The notes under the pieces are model-generated. The model saw only the letters and a list, made by a program, of their open reading frames with translations, did not search any database and had not been told where the DNA came from. Of a stretch of DNA of 64,000 nt, positions 10,701 through 19,041 are shown piece after piece. Within the stretch, counting starts at the first letter, position 1; each line of letters opens with the position of its first letter. Position numbers and translations under genes: made by a program. The stretch covers positions 140,025-204,024 of the forward strand of contig NZ_PJEO01000051.1 of assembly GCF_002843175.1 (NCBI RefSeq), written 5' to 3'. This DNA is from Confluentibacter flavum (GTDB lineage Bacteria; Bacteroidota; Bacteroidia; Flavobacteriales; Flavobacteriaceae).

Positions 10701-12675
10701 CGATATTTAAATCAAAAGCGATGGATCCACCACTGCCCTCAGCATCACAAAGTGCATAATTCTCTATTGCAGTTCCTGTAAGCAATAAATTTGTGTGAAT
10801 TTCTATGGGTACTATTGTAGAACAACCCGTAGTATTGTCTTCAACTCTCACATATACCGTTTGTACATTAGGCTGTATATTCGCATAATTTGAAGGATTA
10901 GCAATGGGATTTGTGCCAGATTCAGCATCATTAAAAGTTTCATGAAAAGACGTGGTTACACCATTCAGACCTCCTAAGACATCTCCTAAAACCTCTGTTA
11001 AATCGAATGTGTCAAAGCCATCTAAATCAGAATCACAGGCATCCATTAACTGAGTCTCTGTGTTTACAATGGGGCTGACATTTATATTAATATCCAAAGT
11101 TGTTGTATCGTAACAGCCAGTTTGTATGTTATAAACTCTAACGTAAACCATATCTGATGGTGTGTTACTATTGGTATACGTTGTAATAGCGTTGTTACCG
11201 CTATTGGCATCTAAAGCGTTATAATGATATGTTACTACTAGATTACTTTGTCCTCCCGTAATCTCGTCATCTTTTTCAGTTAAATCAATGATAGTGAAAC
11301 CATCTGGAGTAGAATCACCATCGCAAGCATCAAGAGGTGATGGATCGGTAATGTTGGGAACAGGATTTACTATGAGGTTAAATGTAGTGAAACCCAAACA
11401 GCCTGTGCCAGACTCTTCAATACGAACATATATGGTTTGCGGGTTTGAGGTATTTTGAATTGGTGAATTGATACTATTCAAATTATTCCTAGCGTCAGAA
11501 TCAGATAAATGATATGTGAAAGTATAGTTTGTAAATGGTAAATTATTATTTGCAATGTCCGTATCCTTATTGGAAAGGTTAAAAGTTTCAATACCATCTC
11601 CACTTAAGTCGTCACACAATTGTAATGGGGATATTGGATTAATATTTTCTTCTGTATTTAGAACGACCCCGATTTCATCTTCCTCTACACACGTATTAGC
11701 CCCCAAGGGTACTGAAACTTCCGCTCTGTAAGTACCACTTTGAATAGCATTTAATGTACTATTGGTTTCCCCACCAATCTCAATATTGTCTAAAAACCAT
11801 CTGTAAGTAGCAGATGGATTTTGGATATCAGCGTCTAAAACAACGGAACTGGAACAGGTTGCAATGTCTTCACCAAGATCTAATATATTAAAACTGTCCC
11901 CTTCAATAAATACGGCTGAATCAAAAGTTTGATCAGATTGATCAGCAATTACTAATTTTATATGGTATTGTACATAAGGAATGATGGTTGTCGATGCCGT
12001 TAATACAGTTGTTCTTCCCTCATAATTAGTATCCCCTATATTATACCCATCAAAATATTGTTCGTTAACAGCAGGACAATTTGGCCCAAGTTGGGGGTGA
12101 ATGGTTCCCGTATTTACGGGGATAGTTGTATTTGGAATCAAGGCTATATTTTCATATGGCGCTGCACTTGCAGTTGGTCTTATTAAAAAGGCAAACCCAT
12201 CAGAAAATTGGCAGGAATTTACGCCCTCGTATTCTTCGGATGCCAACAAATAATTAAACTGAAGTTGGTTTGATGTAGATATAATATCAAACTCTATGGA
12301 CGTCGCATTGAGTGTATTGTTAACGCCTAAAGCAGCTTCTAAATCAGGGTCTGAGCCCCATGCCACTGAGCCTTCACTAAGTGTTGTTGTTATTGAAGAA
12401 TTTCCGGCAGATAATGCATTGCCAGTAGATAACATGATGCCATTTTCAAAAGGGAAGTTAGAATTCGCTCGGTTAAATTCACCATAACTTAGAATCCCGT
12501 TGCTATCTCCATTAACGGACGATGTAATGTTAGAAACTTCAACACAACCATTTATAAGATTATTTAGTATTAAATCTTCTAGGCTGCCAGGATTATTTAC
12601 TGTTATTTTTTGTGCAAATGAAATAGAAACACTACAAAATAATACAGTAAAATAAAAATATAGGTTTCTAGTCAT
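7774..12675 (-). CDS. Choice-of-anchor L, multi-repeat T9SS type B surface protein
   Basis: Secreted giant protein of 1633 residues. Signal peptide about 1-22 (ending SISFAQ). Residues of about 28-270 match the choice-of-anchor L type of domain (GIMLSTGNALSAG, FNYLLASEEYEG, DGFAFLIRP). One Ig-like unit follows, then 11 tandem units of about 90 residues. Each runs CDxDxDG..FDL near its start, then DAE..TNPI, then TIYVRVEN.TTGC, and ends in VNPxP. Two more Ig/SprB-like segments lead to the type B sorting domain (KFVTPNNDGYFDRWH, DRYGKLLKTL, GWDGTYNG, ending GHFALKR). The acidic CDxDxDG loops suggest calcium binding. Role inferred: an extended, stiff stalk or adhesin on the cell surface. The repeats differ in sequence, so they are old rather than recent duplications. 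Confidence 0.9.
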   Translation of the reverse strand: MTRNLYFYFTVLFCSVSISFAQKITVNNPGSLEDLILNNLINGCVEVSNITSSVNGDSNGILSYGEFNRANSNFPFENGIMLSTGNALSAGNSSITTTLSEGSVAWGSDPDLEAALGVNNTLNATSIEFDIISTSNQLQFNYLLASEEYEGVNSCQFSDGFAFLIRPTASAAPYENIALIPNTTIPVNTGTIHPQLGPNCPAVNEQYFDGYNIGDTNYEGRTTVLTASTTIIPYVQYHIKLVIADQSDQTFDSAVFIEGDSFNILDLGEDIATCSSSVVLDADIQNPSATYRWFLDNIEIGGETNSTLNAIQSGTYRAEVSVPLGANTCVEEDEIGVVLNTEENINPISPLQLCDDLSGDGIETFNLSNKDTDIANNNLPFTNYTFTYHLSDSDARNNLNSINSPIQNTSNPQTIYVRIEESGTGCLGFTTFNLIVNPVPNITDPSPLDACDGDSTPDGFTIIDLTEKDDEITGGQSNLVVTYHYNALDANSGNNAITTYTNSNTPSDMVYVRVYNIQTGCYDTTTLDININVSPIVNTETQLMDACDSDLDGFDTFDLTEVLGDVLGGLNGVTTSFHETFNDAESGTNPIANPSNYANIQPNVQTVYVRVEDNTTGCSTIVPIEIHTNLLLTGTAIENYALCDAEGSGGSIAFDLNIVEDYIANDIPNVSVTFYDTEADRDNDINPIPKNVSYPVSNTSPKTVYIRISNGICDEVSEIRLIVNPILLFNPAAPLTYCDNDDDVTDGTISVDLSFFDDIVTNGNTDFTPSYFPSQTDAENNFNQLPPFYTVSGTETIYVRIENIDTGCSTVSNFDIQIIQAPDTETLDPIIICDTDQDGFSIIDLNAISNDAVSDPTLFNINFFTSLDDAEANTNTIPIADRASYNTMTQTIYVRVENAECYKIVPLEIIINTLPIIPDIEIMQICEDDNDGIETFLFSDKDDEILNGQLNKVVYYFENQTDAENGITANAIDKNAPYTNTSSTQPIYVRVENITDPNCFATDSFTIRVSSNPVYNTAFENYFLCDDESNDERHVFDLSEKIAEIRQGSPNPNNLDVTFHLTFNEAQVGSNPLPLQYTNATNPQNLFIRIQGTDTQCVVIDDLSINIIPLPNLTEANPLVVCDTDLNRFDGVTAFNLDNADYQNLDRIQTGIEVHYFENFDDINQDDALDNSLSINNPTNYISNTKTVYIKVTNTITECFSVIPLELVVESPPAFNTIGTIEICDNDTDTFDLLQVNGMLLNNLSSVNISYHNSPADADNNAAPIGNTFNYTSTNHTIYVRLTNINSSCYITTSFNLQINPNPIANTPLDLTECDDDYDGIFEFDLSQNNDDVLGGQNPTIYSVTYYTDLTNAEAGTNAVNNSHPAANGDMIYARLENNNTTCYDIAQFTVFVNPLPVIPVNDVIPLCVNDLPLIIDAETGNPNDTYLWSTGETTPQIELGLGDAGDDYWVTVTRPYTNAPTCEFTKPFSVIESAIADINFTATVDFADPNSITVDVSGIGDYVYILDNGEPQESNVFDNVTLGTHTVTVRDLNGCTDVSQEVTVFDIPKFVTPNNDGYFDRWHVVDFTQLPGTVVYIHDRYGKLLKTLPHTSQGWDGTYNGYNMPADDYWFVANIVQQGNAFTIKGHFALKR

Positions 12676-12791
12676 TTAGGTTTATTTGGGTAAAACAATA
12701 TTGATAGCAATATAAAACGGGAAAATTAAATATATTTTAGATGAAATGCAAAAAAAAACGATGAAAAACACTTTTTTTATGTTTTAAGAGG

Positions 12792-12815
12792 TCATTGAAA
12801 TCAATATTTCAATGA
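12792..12815 (-). repeat. Hairpin across the stop codon of the 907-residue T9SS protein
   Basis: Perfect 9-bp inverted repeat (arms 12792-12800 and 12807-12815, TCATTGAAA and its complement) with a six-base loop that includes the stop codon (12801-12803). No T-run follows in the minus-strand direction, so it is a weak candidate terminator or mRNA 3' stabilising hairpin. Confidence 0.35.
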
Positions 12816-15524
12816 AAAATGATTTTTAAATATACGCCCATCTTGAAGTTTTACAGAAAACCAATAATCATCTGAAGGTAGTCTTTCTCCATTAAATCTG
12901 CCATCCCAGCCATCTCCCAACGGATCCAATTGTTTAATTAATTTTCCAAATCGATCATAAATAGTAATATTGGTATTTGGTTGAAACATGTCTGATATAC
13001 CTTTAATTTGCCAACTATCATTAACACCATCGTTATTTGGAGTGAAAAATTTTGGATAACCAATGACGGAAACCTGACTATTAACCACGCCACAATCATT
13101 TTCTGTATCTTTTACATTAACATTATATATACCAGGATATATGTTATCGAAAACATTACTGCCTTGGTAAGGTTTGTATATATTATTTTCAGAATCGTAC
13201 AAAGAATAATTGTAAATGCCTTCACCAGTTACCAAAACGGTAATGGTATTATTCTCAGTGACGTCCTCTACTTTAATGTCCTTAACTGTGGCGATATTTG
13301 AAGATTCCACAATAATTGTCCTTGTCTTGCTACATCCATTAATTTTACTGGTAACGGTTACGGTATAATCTCCAACGGCATTCACTTGGGTTTGGTAATT
13401 TGTGTCTCCATTGGACCATAAATAGGTATAATTATTTGGACTATCATTTATAAGTCCAGCATCAAGGGTGATGTATTCTGGTGATTTGTTTAAACAGTAA
13501 TAATCAACACCAGTAAGCTGTATATTGGGTAATTTATTTACGATTAACCCAACCTCACTTATGCCATAACAAGCATTTGAATTTTCGACTCTTGCAAAAA
13601 TGGTTTGGAAATATGGTTGTGTATTTATATAGTTTCCTCCTAATTTTTTAACTTCTAAAAGCGCATCTTCGTAAGTTTCATAGTAAGATACCTCTAGATC
13701 TATGATTGGAATTCCATCCAATATTTCGGCAGTGGCATCATTCAAATTAAAAACATGTAACCCATCTTCAATACCATCGTCATCGCATACTGGAGGTAAA
13801 ACGGTATCGTTAACATCTGTTAAACTGACAGCTAAAGTTAATTCCGAAAAAGAGAAACAGTCGGTATCCACATTTGTTGCTCTAACATAAACAGTTTGAG
13901 GGTTACTGGTGTTATTATAAGAATCGCCATTAATTTCATTAGTTCCAGCCATATCAGTAAAAAAATCGTACACTAAAGTTGCTCCGGGATATGGCTCATT
14001 ATAAGCTTCATTTAAGTTAAATGTGGTTATACCATCTTTTACACCGTCTTCATCACATTGAATTAATGTTTTATTTTCAATGGTTGGGTTTGGGTTAAAA
14101 AGCACATGAGCTTGTCCTTCAATTTCGCAATCCCCATTATTAGGGTTTATTAATACTTTGTAATGTCCACTGGACGTCACCGTTAAATCAAACGTATTGT
14201 TAGGTAATGCTATATTATCTTTTGTCCAAGTGTAGGTGGCACCTAATATATTTTCAGAAGTGAGTTGGTATGAATCACCATCGCAAAGCGCTAAACTGAT
14301 GTCACTTTTTCCATTTTGGATAATATCAATTTGTATATTGAATAAGGACTGAATAAAGGGAGGAAGCCCTTGAGAAGATTGGTTTGGAGACAGATTTATG
14401 GCGTTGTGCTGATAATTACTGGCAGTGCCAACGTTATTTGGGTTATTAATAACACCTAAATAAGGTAAACCTACTTGATAAGTTGCCGATAAAGCTCGGT
14501 ATATTTTACCATCTGGGCCTAATTGTAAACCGCCTCTAAAAAGCTGCCGGTCATCAATAGACACTTGCGAGGCCTGAATGTTGGTCTGTGTAAGATCAAA
14601 TTGAGTTAAAGTAGAGCGATGGTTTGTAGGGTCATCATCTAAATCAAAGCTATTTGACTGAAAAGCATTGGATGAATGCACATATAATAATTGGCTATTG
14701 GGTGAAAATTCCAAACCGTAAGGATTATTGTTTGGACCATTAATAGTAAGTCTGTTAGGATTGCTTATTATGCCTGTAGCAGTATCAAAATCATATAGAA
14801 ATAATTTTTCTTGTGAATGTTGCGGTTCATTACTAGCGGTGAAGTTTGCACAAGCCATTTTTGTTCCGTCAGGTGATAATTTTAAATAACCTCTTGGATC
14901 CATTATACTAATGGGAAAGGTGGATTTTACAGAATTGCCATTAACGCCGCTATTACTTACTTCAAAAGCATGAAATGTATTGTAAGTTTCATTATTTCCA
15001 TCTTCTGAAGCAAATGAAACCACCCACATGGATTTAGAAATGCAGTCTTTTAAAACGGCTGTTATTTTTTCTGAGCTAACGTTTAACAATCTTGTGTTAT
15101 AACCGGTAACAGCTCCCAGACCATTATTTAAGGTGATGTCAACAACAGAATAGTGCAAGCCCGTATTATTAAATTGAGAACCAACAGTAAATACGTAATA
15201 AATATTGGGGTCATCTGGTTTCGGAACTATAATGGCAGACTGTGTGCTAGAACTATCTCCTAATAAACCTCCAGCCATGGCACCATGATTTTTATTCCAA
15301 ATAGTTGTTCCGTCTGTGTAAAATAATAAATTACCAGTATCATCGGATATAGAAGTACAACCTTCATAAGTAGTCAGTATCCCATCATTTAAAGATGTAA
15401 TCGTGCCGTTGGCTTGATTGAATTTTATGCCCGCACCAAAACCAAAATACCAATTGGCGGCTTCACTTTGAGCAAATAAATTAAGGCTTGAAAAAAAGAA
15501 TATAATGGATATTAAGTATTTCAT
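12801..15524 (-). CDS. T9SS type B sorting-domain surface protein with propeller-like N-terminus
   Basis: Secreted protein of 907 residues, paralogous to the 1096-residue protein encoded at 4332-7622. Signal peptide about 1-19 (ending NLFAQ). The N-terminal domain starts AANWYFGFGAGIKFNQ, contains GNLLFYTDGTTIWNKNH and spans to about 400. An Ig-like segment follows, then only two copies of the roughly 90-residue CDxDG..FNLN repeat (about 490-680), a second Ig-like segment with YLWSNGD, and the type B sorting domain (FFTPNNDGVNDSW, YDRFGKLIKQL, GWDGRFNG, DDYWF, ending NHFSLKY). Translation starts at the ATG at 15524. It is the first of three co-directional T9SS genes, each separated by 100-150 bases, so they may be transcribed separately. 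Confidence 0.9.
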   Translation of the reverse strand: MKYLISIIFFFSSLNLFAQSEAANWYFGFGAGIKFNQANGTITSLNDGILTTYEGCTSISDDTGNLLFYTDGTTIWNKNHGAMAGGLLGDSSSTQSAIIVPKPDDPNIYYVFTVGSQFNNTGLHYSVVDITLNNGLGAVTGYNTRLLNVSSEKITAVLKDCISKSMWVVSFASEDGNNETYNTFHAFEVSNSGVNGNSVKSTFPISIMDPRGYLKLSPDGTKMACANFTASNEPQHSQEKLFLYDFDTATGIISNPNRLTINGPNNNPYGLEFSPNSQLLYVHSSNAFQSNSFDLDDDPTNHRSTLTQFDLTQTNIQASQVSIDDRQLFRGGLQLGPDGKIYRALSATYQVGLPYLGVINNPNNVGTASNYQHNAINLSPNQSSQGLPPFIQSLFNIQIDIIQNGKSDISLALCDGDSYQLTSENILGATYTWTKDNIALPNNTFDLTVTSSGHYKVLINPNNGDCEIEGQAHVLFNPNPTIENKTLIQCDEDGVKDGITTFNLNEAYNEPYPGATLVYDFFTDMAGTNEINGDSYNNTSNPQTVYVRATNVDTDCFSFSELTLAVSLTDVNDTVLPPVCDDDGIEDGLHVFNLNDATAEILDGIPIIDLEVSYYETYEDALLEVKKLGGNYINTQPYFQTIFARVENSNACYGISEVGLIVNKLPNIQLTGVDYYCLNKSPEYITLDAGLINDSPNNYTYLWSNGDTNYQTQVNAVGDYTVTVTSKINGCSKTRTIIVESSNIATVKDIKVEDVTENNTITVLVTGEGIYNYSLYDSENNIYKPYQGSNVFDNIYPGIYNVNVKDTENDCGVVNSQVSVIGYPKFFTPNNDGVNDSWQIKGISDMFQPNTNITIYDRFGKLIKQLDPLGDGWDGRFNGERLPSDDYWFSVKLQDGRIFKNHFSLKY

Positions 15525-15552
15525 CTTTAGTTGGCAAATGCCTTTAAAGATA

Positions 15553-16383
15553 TTATAAATCCCTCTTTTTCAATAATAAATACGATAAAAATATAAATAG
15601 GGCAGTCCAACCCATCACAATAGCAATTTCATACCAATGTATGGCGTAATCAAAATTAAATTTTTCGCCAATTTGATTGGCCACCGATTGTACGGCACTT
15701 AAGCGGGTAAAAGGTTCTTTTATAAGGTTTGACATCGCATTAAGAGGAAAAAAGCGCATGATGTCGCTAGCAATGTCTGGATTTGTTTTCCATCTTAATA
15801 TACCAAACATAATACCTTCAATAAATTGCCAGACAAAAAGAAATCCGAGTGCAAAAGCAGATCGTTTAACCAGAATGCCTAAAAATAAACAGAATGAGAA
15901 AAAACCAACTAGTTTTATAAAAAAGGCTAAAAGATATTCCAAGTCAGAGAAGATGATACTGAATTCTGTATAACTAGAAAAAATCAATCCCAAAATCAAG
16001 GACACTACAAATAGAAATAAGGTAGAAACTACTGATAATAAGATAACGGTATAAAATTTAGATAAAATAAATTCCTTTTTACTTAATCCATCTATCAAGT
16101 TTTGTTTTATGGTTTTGTTACTATACTCATTTGACATCATAGACACGATAACTATGGCAAGAAATAACTTGAAAATAGCAGAAATGTAGCTATTAAAATG
16201 CCATACATACGGAAAATTAAATATCCCCATTTCTGCCAAATGAAATTTTATGGGGCCGATATCAAACTTGATGGCAGCGACAAGCGCAATAGAGGTCAAT
16301 AAAACGAAATAGGTAATGATTAAAATTTTACTAGACCGACTATGTTTAAGTTTATGTAATTCTATATTCAGTAATCTGTACAT
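15553..16383 (-). CDS. ABC-2 type transporter permease
   Basis: Integral membrane subunit of 276 residues with about six hydrophobic segments (for example ILIITYFVLLTSIALVAAI, VILLSVVSTLFLFVVSLILG, and the last before KKRDL). It is of the BcrB/YhaP-like ABC-2 permease type. It follows the ATPase gene after a single base, so the two form one transcript and presumably one exporter. The fold and the BcrA-type partner suggest export of a lipid, peptide or antibiotic-like substrate, or a role in envelope stress, but the substrate is unknown. ATG at 16383. Confidence 0.85.
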   Translation of the reverse strand: MYRLLNIELHKLKHSRSSKILIITYFVLLTSIALVAAIKFDIGPIKFHLAEMGIFNFPYVWHFNSYISAIFKLFLAIVIVSMMSNEYSNKTIKQNLIDGLSKKEFILSKFYTVILLSVVSTLFLFVVSLILGLIFSSYTEFSIIFSDLEYLLAFFIKLVGFFSFCLFLGILVKRSAFALGFLFVWQFIEGIMFGILRWKTNPDIASDIMRFFPLNAMSNLIKEPFTRLSAVQSVANQIGEKFNFDYAIHWYEIAIVMGWTALFIFLSYLLLKKRDL

Positions 16384-16384
16384 G

Positions 16385-17281
16385 CTATTTGTTGTTGGTT
16401 AATGTTAAAAATTGCTCTTCTAAACTTTCTTTACGCTGAACAAGATGTGTTAAAACAATCCCTTTTTCAAAAAGCAATTTGTTTAATGTTTCAGATTTCA
16501 ATGGTTCATTCAAAAAAGCGGTAACTAGTTGTTCTTTAACCTTTATAGTTCCAAATGAGGGATGATTCTCAAGCACTTTTACTAAGCCTTCAATATGATT
16601 GCATTTTAGTTCAAAAAAACCATGACTGGATATCATGTCTTCCACTCTACCAGAGTAGAGGTTAACACCTTTTCGCAATACCACCACATGAGAACACACT
16701 TTTTCAACTTCATCAAGTAGGTGAGATGCTAATAATATGGTCGTTCCTTGGCTAGCAATTTGTTTTATGATCTCCCTAATTTGATGGATGCCTTGAGGGT
16801 CTAATCCGTTAGTGGGTTCATCAAGTATTAAAATTTCAGGATCGTTTAAGAGGGCAGAGGCGATGGCTAAACGCTGTTTCATACCTAAGGAATAGGTGCT
16901 GAACTTACTATCTTTTCGTTCTAAAAGTCCAACAATGTCTAGTTTTTCTTCTATTTTACTAATAGCTACGCCTTTAATCTTGCATACCAATTTTAAATTC
17001 TGGGTAGCGGTCATATAGGGATAAAAATTAGGACGTTCTATAATAGCACCAACTTTTTTCAAAGCATCATGTGTGGTCGTGTTACCATCAAACCATTTAA
17101 AATCGCCTGATGTTTTATTCACAACGTTTAAAACAATGCCTAGTGTTGTTGATTTTCCACTGCCGTTTGGCCCTAAAATACCATACACATTGCCTTTGTT
17201 TATGGTGAAGGATAAGTCTTTGACGGCTGTTAAATAGCCAAATTTTTTAGTGAGATTGCTAATGGTTAGTATAGAATCCAA
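16385..17281 (-). CDS. ABC transporter ATP-binding protein (BcrA-like)
   Basis: Cytosolic ATPase subunit of 298 residues that energises the downstream permease. Walker A is GPNGSGKST (about 38-46), the signature is YSLGMKQRLAIA (about 133-144), Walker B is EILILDEPTNGLDPQG, and the H-loop is ASHLLDEVEKVC. The C-terminal 80 residues are the variable extension of BcrA-like proteins. The reading frame can only start with TTG at 17281: an in-frame TAA lies nine bases upstream, and no ATG precedes Walker A. Confidence 0.93.
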   Translation of the reverse strand: MDSILTISNLTKKFGYLTAVKDLSFTINKGNVYGILGPNGSGKSTTLGIVLNVVNKTSGDFKWFDGNTTTHDALKKVGAIIERPNFYPYMTATQNLKLVCKIKGVAISKIEEKLDIVGLLERKDSKFSTYSLGMKQRLAIASALLNDPEILILDEPTNGLDPQGIHQIREIIKQIASQGTTILLASHLLDEVEKVCSHVVVLRKGVNLYSGRVEDMISSHGFFELKCNHIEGLVKVLENHPSFGTIKVKEQLVTAFLNEPLKSETLNKLLFEKGIVLTHLVQRKESLEEQFLTLTNNK

Positions 17282-17306
17282 AATACATTATTTTTAAACT
17301 GATTAA

Positions 17307-17324
17307 TCCAGATAGCTATCAGGA
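17307..17324. repeat. Degenerate copy of an 18-bp palindromic intergenic repeat
   Basis: TCCAGATAGCTATCAGGA, which differs at two positions from the perfect palindrome TCCCGATAGCTATCGGGA at 52890-52907. It lies in the divergent intergenic region between the ABC ATPase gene and the kinase-like gene. Confidence 0.5.
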
Positions 17325-17418
17325 TGCAGCTAGGTTAGTTACAAAAGTATGACGATAGTTAGTATAATTTGTTACAAGGGTATTTTAAAAAGCATTAAAT
17401 TTGAGTAATTTAATATGT

Positions 17419-18477
17419 ATGGAAGACTTAAAGATTTCAAAGAAAAAACCTTCATATCCTATAAACTCTAAATTACACAAGTATCTTTCAGAGTATAATA
17501 GGAACATAAAAATGCCTATTTTTTATGATGACCTTAGGAGATTTCAGGGTTCGGTAGCGGTTTACGATAATGAAGACAATGACACCTTATGGGTTCGTGT
17601 TTTTTATAATGAGTTTGATAGAAAAGAAATTGATTTATCACTAAAAAAAGTATACACCATTTTACATTCCGATGGCAATGAAAACACCATTCCTTTTTTA
17701 AATGTGGATGCTATTGATTATTGTACGTTTGGAAATTCCAATCCGTTCAGAATAAAAATCAGGAATATTCTAAATGACAATTTCACCTATTTTTATGTGA
17801 AAACTGCTGATGCTTCCCGTATTTATGGTTTAGAGCTTGAACATATGTTATCACCTTACAATCTTAATTTTTTGGTAAGTAATGCCACATTGATAGAAGA
17901 ACATATAGCCGGTATTCCTGGTGATGTGTTTATAAAGGATATGTTGCCGCATTGTACCAAAAGCGAAAAATCCCAAATTGCCAAAGAGTTTGTTAAGTTT
18001 AACGAACGTTGTATGATACGGCTTTTGGGCGATATGCGTTCGTATAATTATGTGATAGTGCCTACCCATGATTTTGATCACGTGGTTTATAAATTAAGAG
18101 CCATTGATTTTGATCAGCAATCTTACGAGGGAAAGTTTAATATTTATAGGCCTCAATTTTTTAAGGAAAACTTTAAAATGGTAGAATTGGTTCAAGAGTG
18201 TTTTGAGAAACTTTCTATAGATCAATACAAAATTGAAGAACGTTCTATTTTGGTAAAACGTTTAAAAAGTTTTCATGGAAGAATAGACAAACTGATAGAA
18301 TGTATGGCAGAAGATGTGATTTCTAAGCCTGAAAACATAAATTTACTAAAAGGAAAAATCTATGAATATACTCAAGATGAGAAGTTTATGCACTGCAACT
18401 CTATGGGACAAATTCTTAAAAATGCGTTGGATTTTTTAACCCACAATTACGAAAATGTCAATCCAAAAGGATTTTGA
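17419..18477 (+). CDS. Conserved hypothetical protein with a kinase-like motif pattern
   Basis: Not assigned to a known family. The ATG at 17419 gives 352 residues; a TTG six codons upstream is less likely. There is no signal peptide or membrane segment. Motifs are spaced as in protein-kinase-like / aminoglycoside-phosphotransferase folds: a possible beta-3 lysine (YFYVK, K128), a glutamate-rich helix (GLELEHM, about 137-143), a hinge-like EEHIAGIPGD (160-169), a catalytic-loop-like GDMRSYNYVI (D205, N210), and a metal-loop-like LRAIDFDQ (D230/D232). This is my inference and could be coincidental. The gene stands alone, divergent from the ABC exporter and convergent with the pRiA4b-like gene. 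Confidence 0.75.
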   Translation: MEDLKISKKKPSYPINSKLHKYLSEYNRNIKMPIFYDDLRRFQGSVAVYDNEDNDTLWVRVFYNEFDRKEIDLSLKKVYTILHSDGNENTIPFLNVDAIDYCTFGNSNPFRIKIRNILNDNFTYFYVKTADASRIYGLELEHMLSPYNLNFLVSNATLIEEHIAGIPGDVFIKDMLPHCTKSEKSQIAKEFVKFNERCMIRLLGDMRSYNYVIVPTHDFDHVVYKLRAIDFDQQSYEGKFNIYRPQFFKENFKMVELVQECFEKLSIDQYKIEERSILVKRLKSFHGRIDKLIECMAEDVISKPENINLLKGKIYEYTQDEKFMHCNSMGQILKNALDFLTHNYENVNPKGF

Positions 18478-18489
18478 CAACCTGAAAAT

Positions 18490-19005
18490 TTAATTCCAGT
18501 TTTCATCAAAATCAAGATTTTCGTAATCGTCTATATCTAAATCATCTTCAAATTCGTCAAAAGCGTCATCAAAATCATCAGCTTCAAATAATTTTTGGGG
18601 CGCATCATCTGGCACTTGGCCTTTTACAAACATCAGATTAGGGTACGTTATACCTTCAGATTCTTCTACAATTTCAGCTAGTTCCACAAAAAATGTCCAC
18701 ATGCTAAAGAAATCGTACACATAAATTAGTTTTGGCTGAATTTCATGAACCACATCATTAATATGGGTTTCGCTCATTAATCGTGCGGAATTATCGTCAC
18801 TTAAATCAAATAAAGAGATTTCTTCACCTTGTTCCCAAGTGTCGTTACTTATATAAAATGATGCCATTTCGGTGCCATCAAACCCAAAAGATTGAGTAAT
18901 AATATTGTGTAAATCTTCGAGGGAGTCGGTTTCATGGATTTCTAAATCACGAAACACATCATCGTCCGTATCATTGTCAAGAATGACTCTAAATCTGTAA
19001 ATCAT
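18490..19005 (-). CDS. Plasmid pRiA4b ORF-3-like protein
   Basis: Acidic 171-residue cytosolic protein. The N-terminal half (YRFRVILDNDTDDDVFRDLEI, then SLEDLHNIITQSFGFDG, then ASFYIS) matches the pRiA4b ORF-3-like family, a small alpha/beta domain found in plasmid and transposon passenger genes as well as in chromosomes. The C-terminal 30 residues are nearly all acidic or aromatic (DDFDDAFDEFEDDLDIDDYENLD). The function is unknown. It ends 12 bases from the convergent kinase-like gene. ctaA follows 36 bases downstream of its start side on the same strand, and the two may be co-transcribed. Confidence 0.8.
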   Translation of the reverse strand: MIYRFRVILDNDTDDDVFRDLEIHETDSLEDLHNIITQSFGFDGTEMASFYISNDTWEQGEEISLFDLSDDNSARLMSETHINDVVHEIQPKLIYVYDFFSMWTFFVELAEIVEESEGITYPNLMFVKGQVPDDAPQKLFEADDFDDAFDEFEDDLDIDDYENLDFDENWN

Positions 19006-19041
19006 TGTAAAAAATTATTTTGCAAATGTATGTTTTTTATA

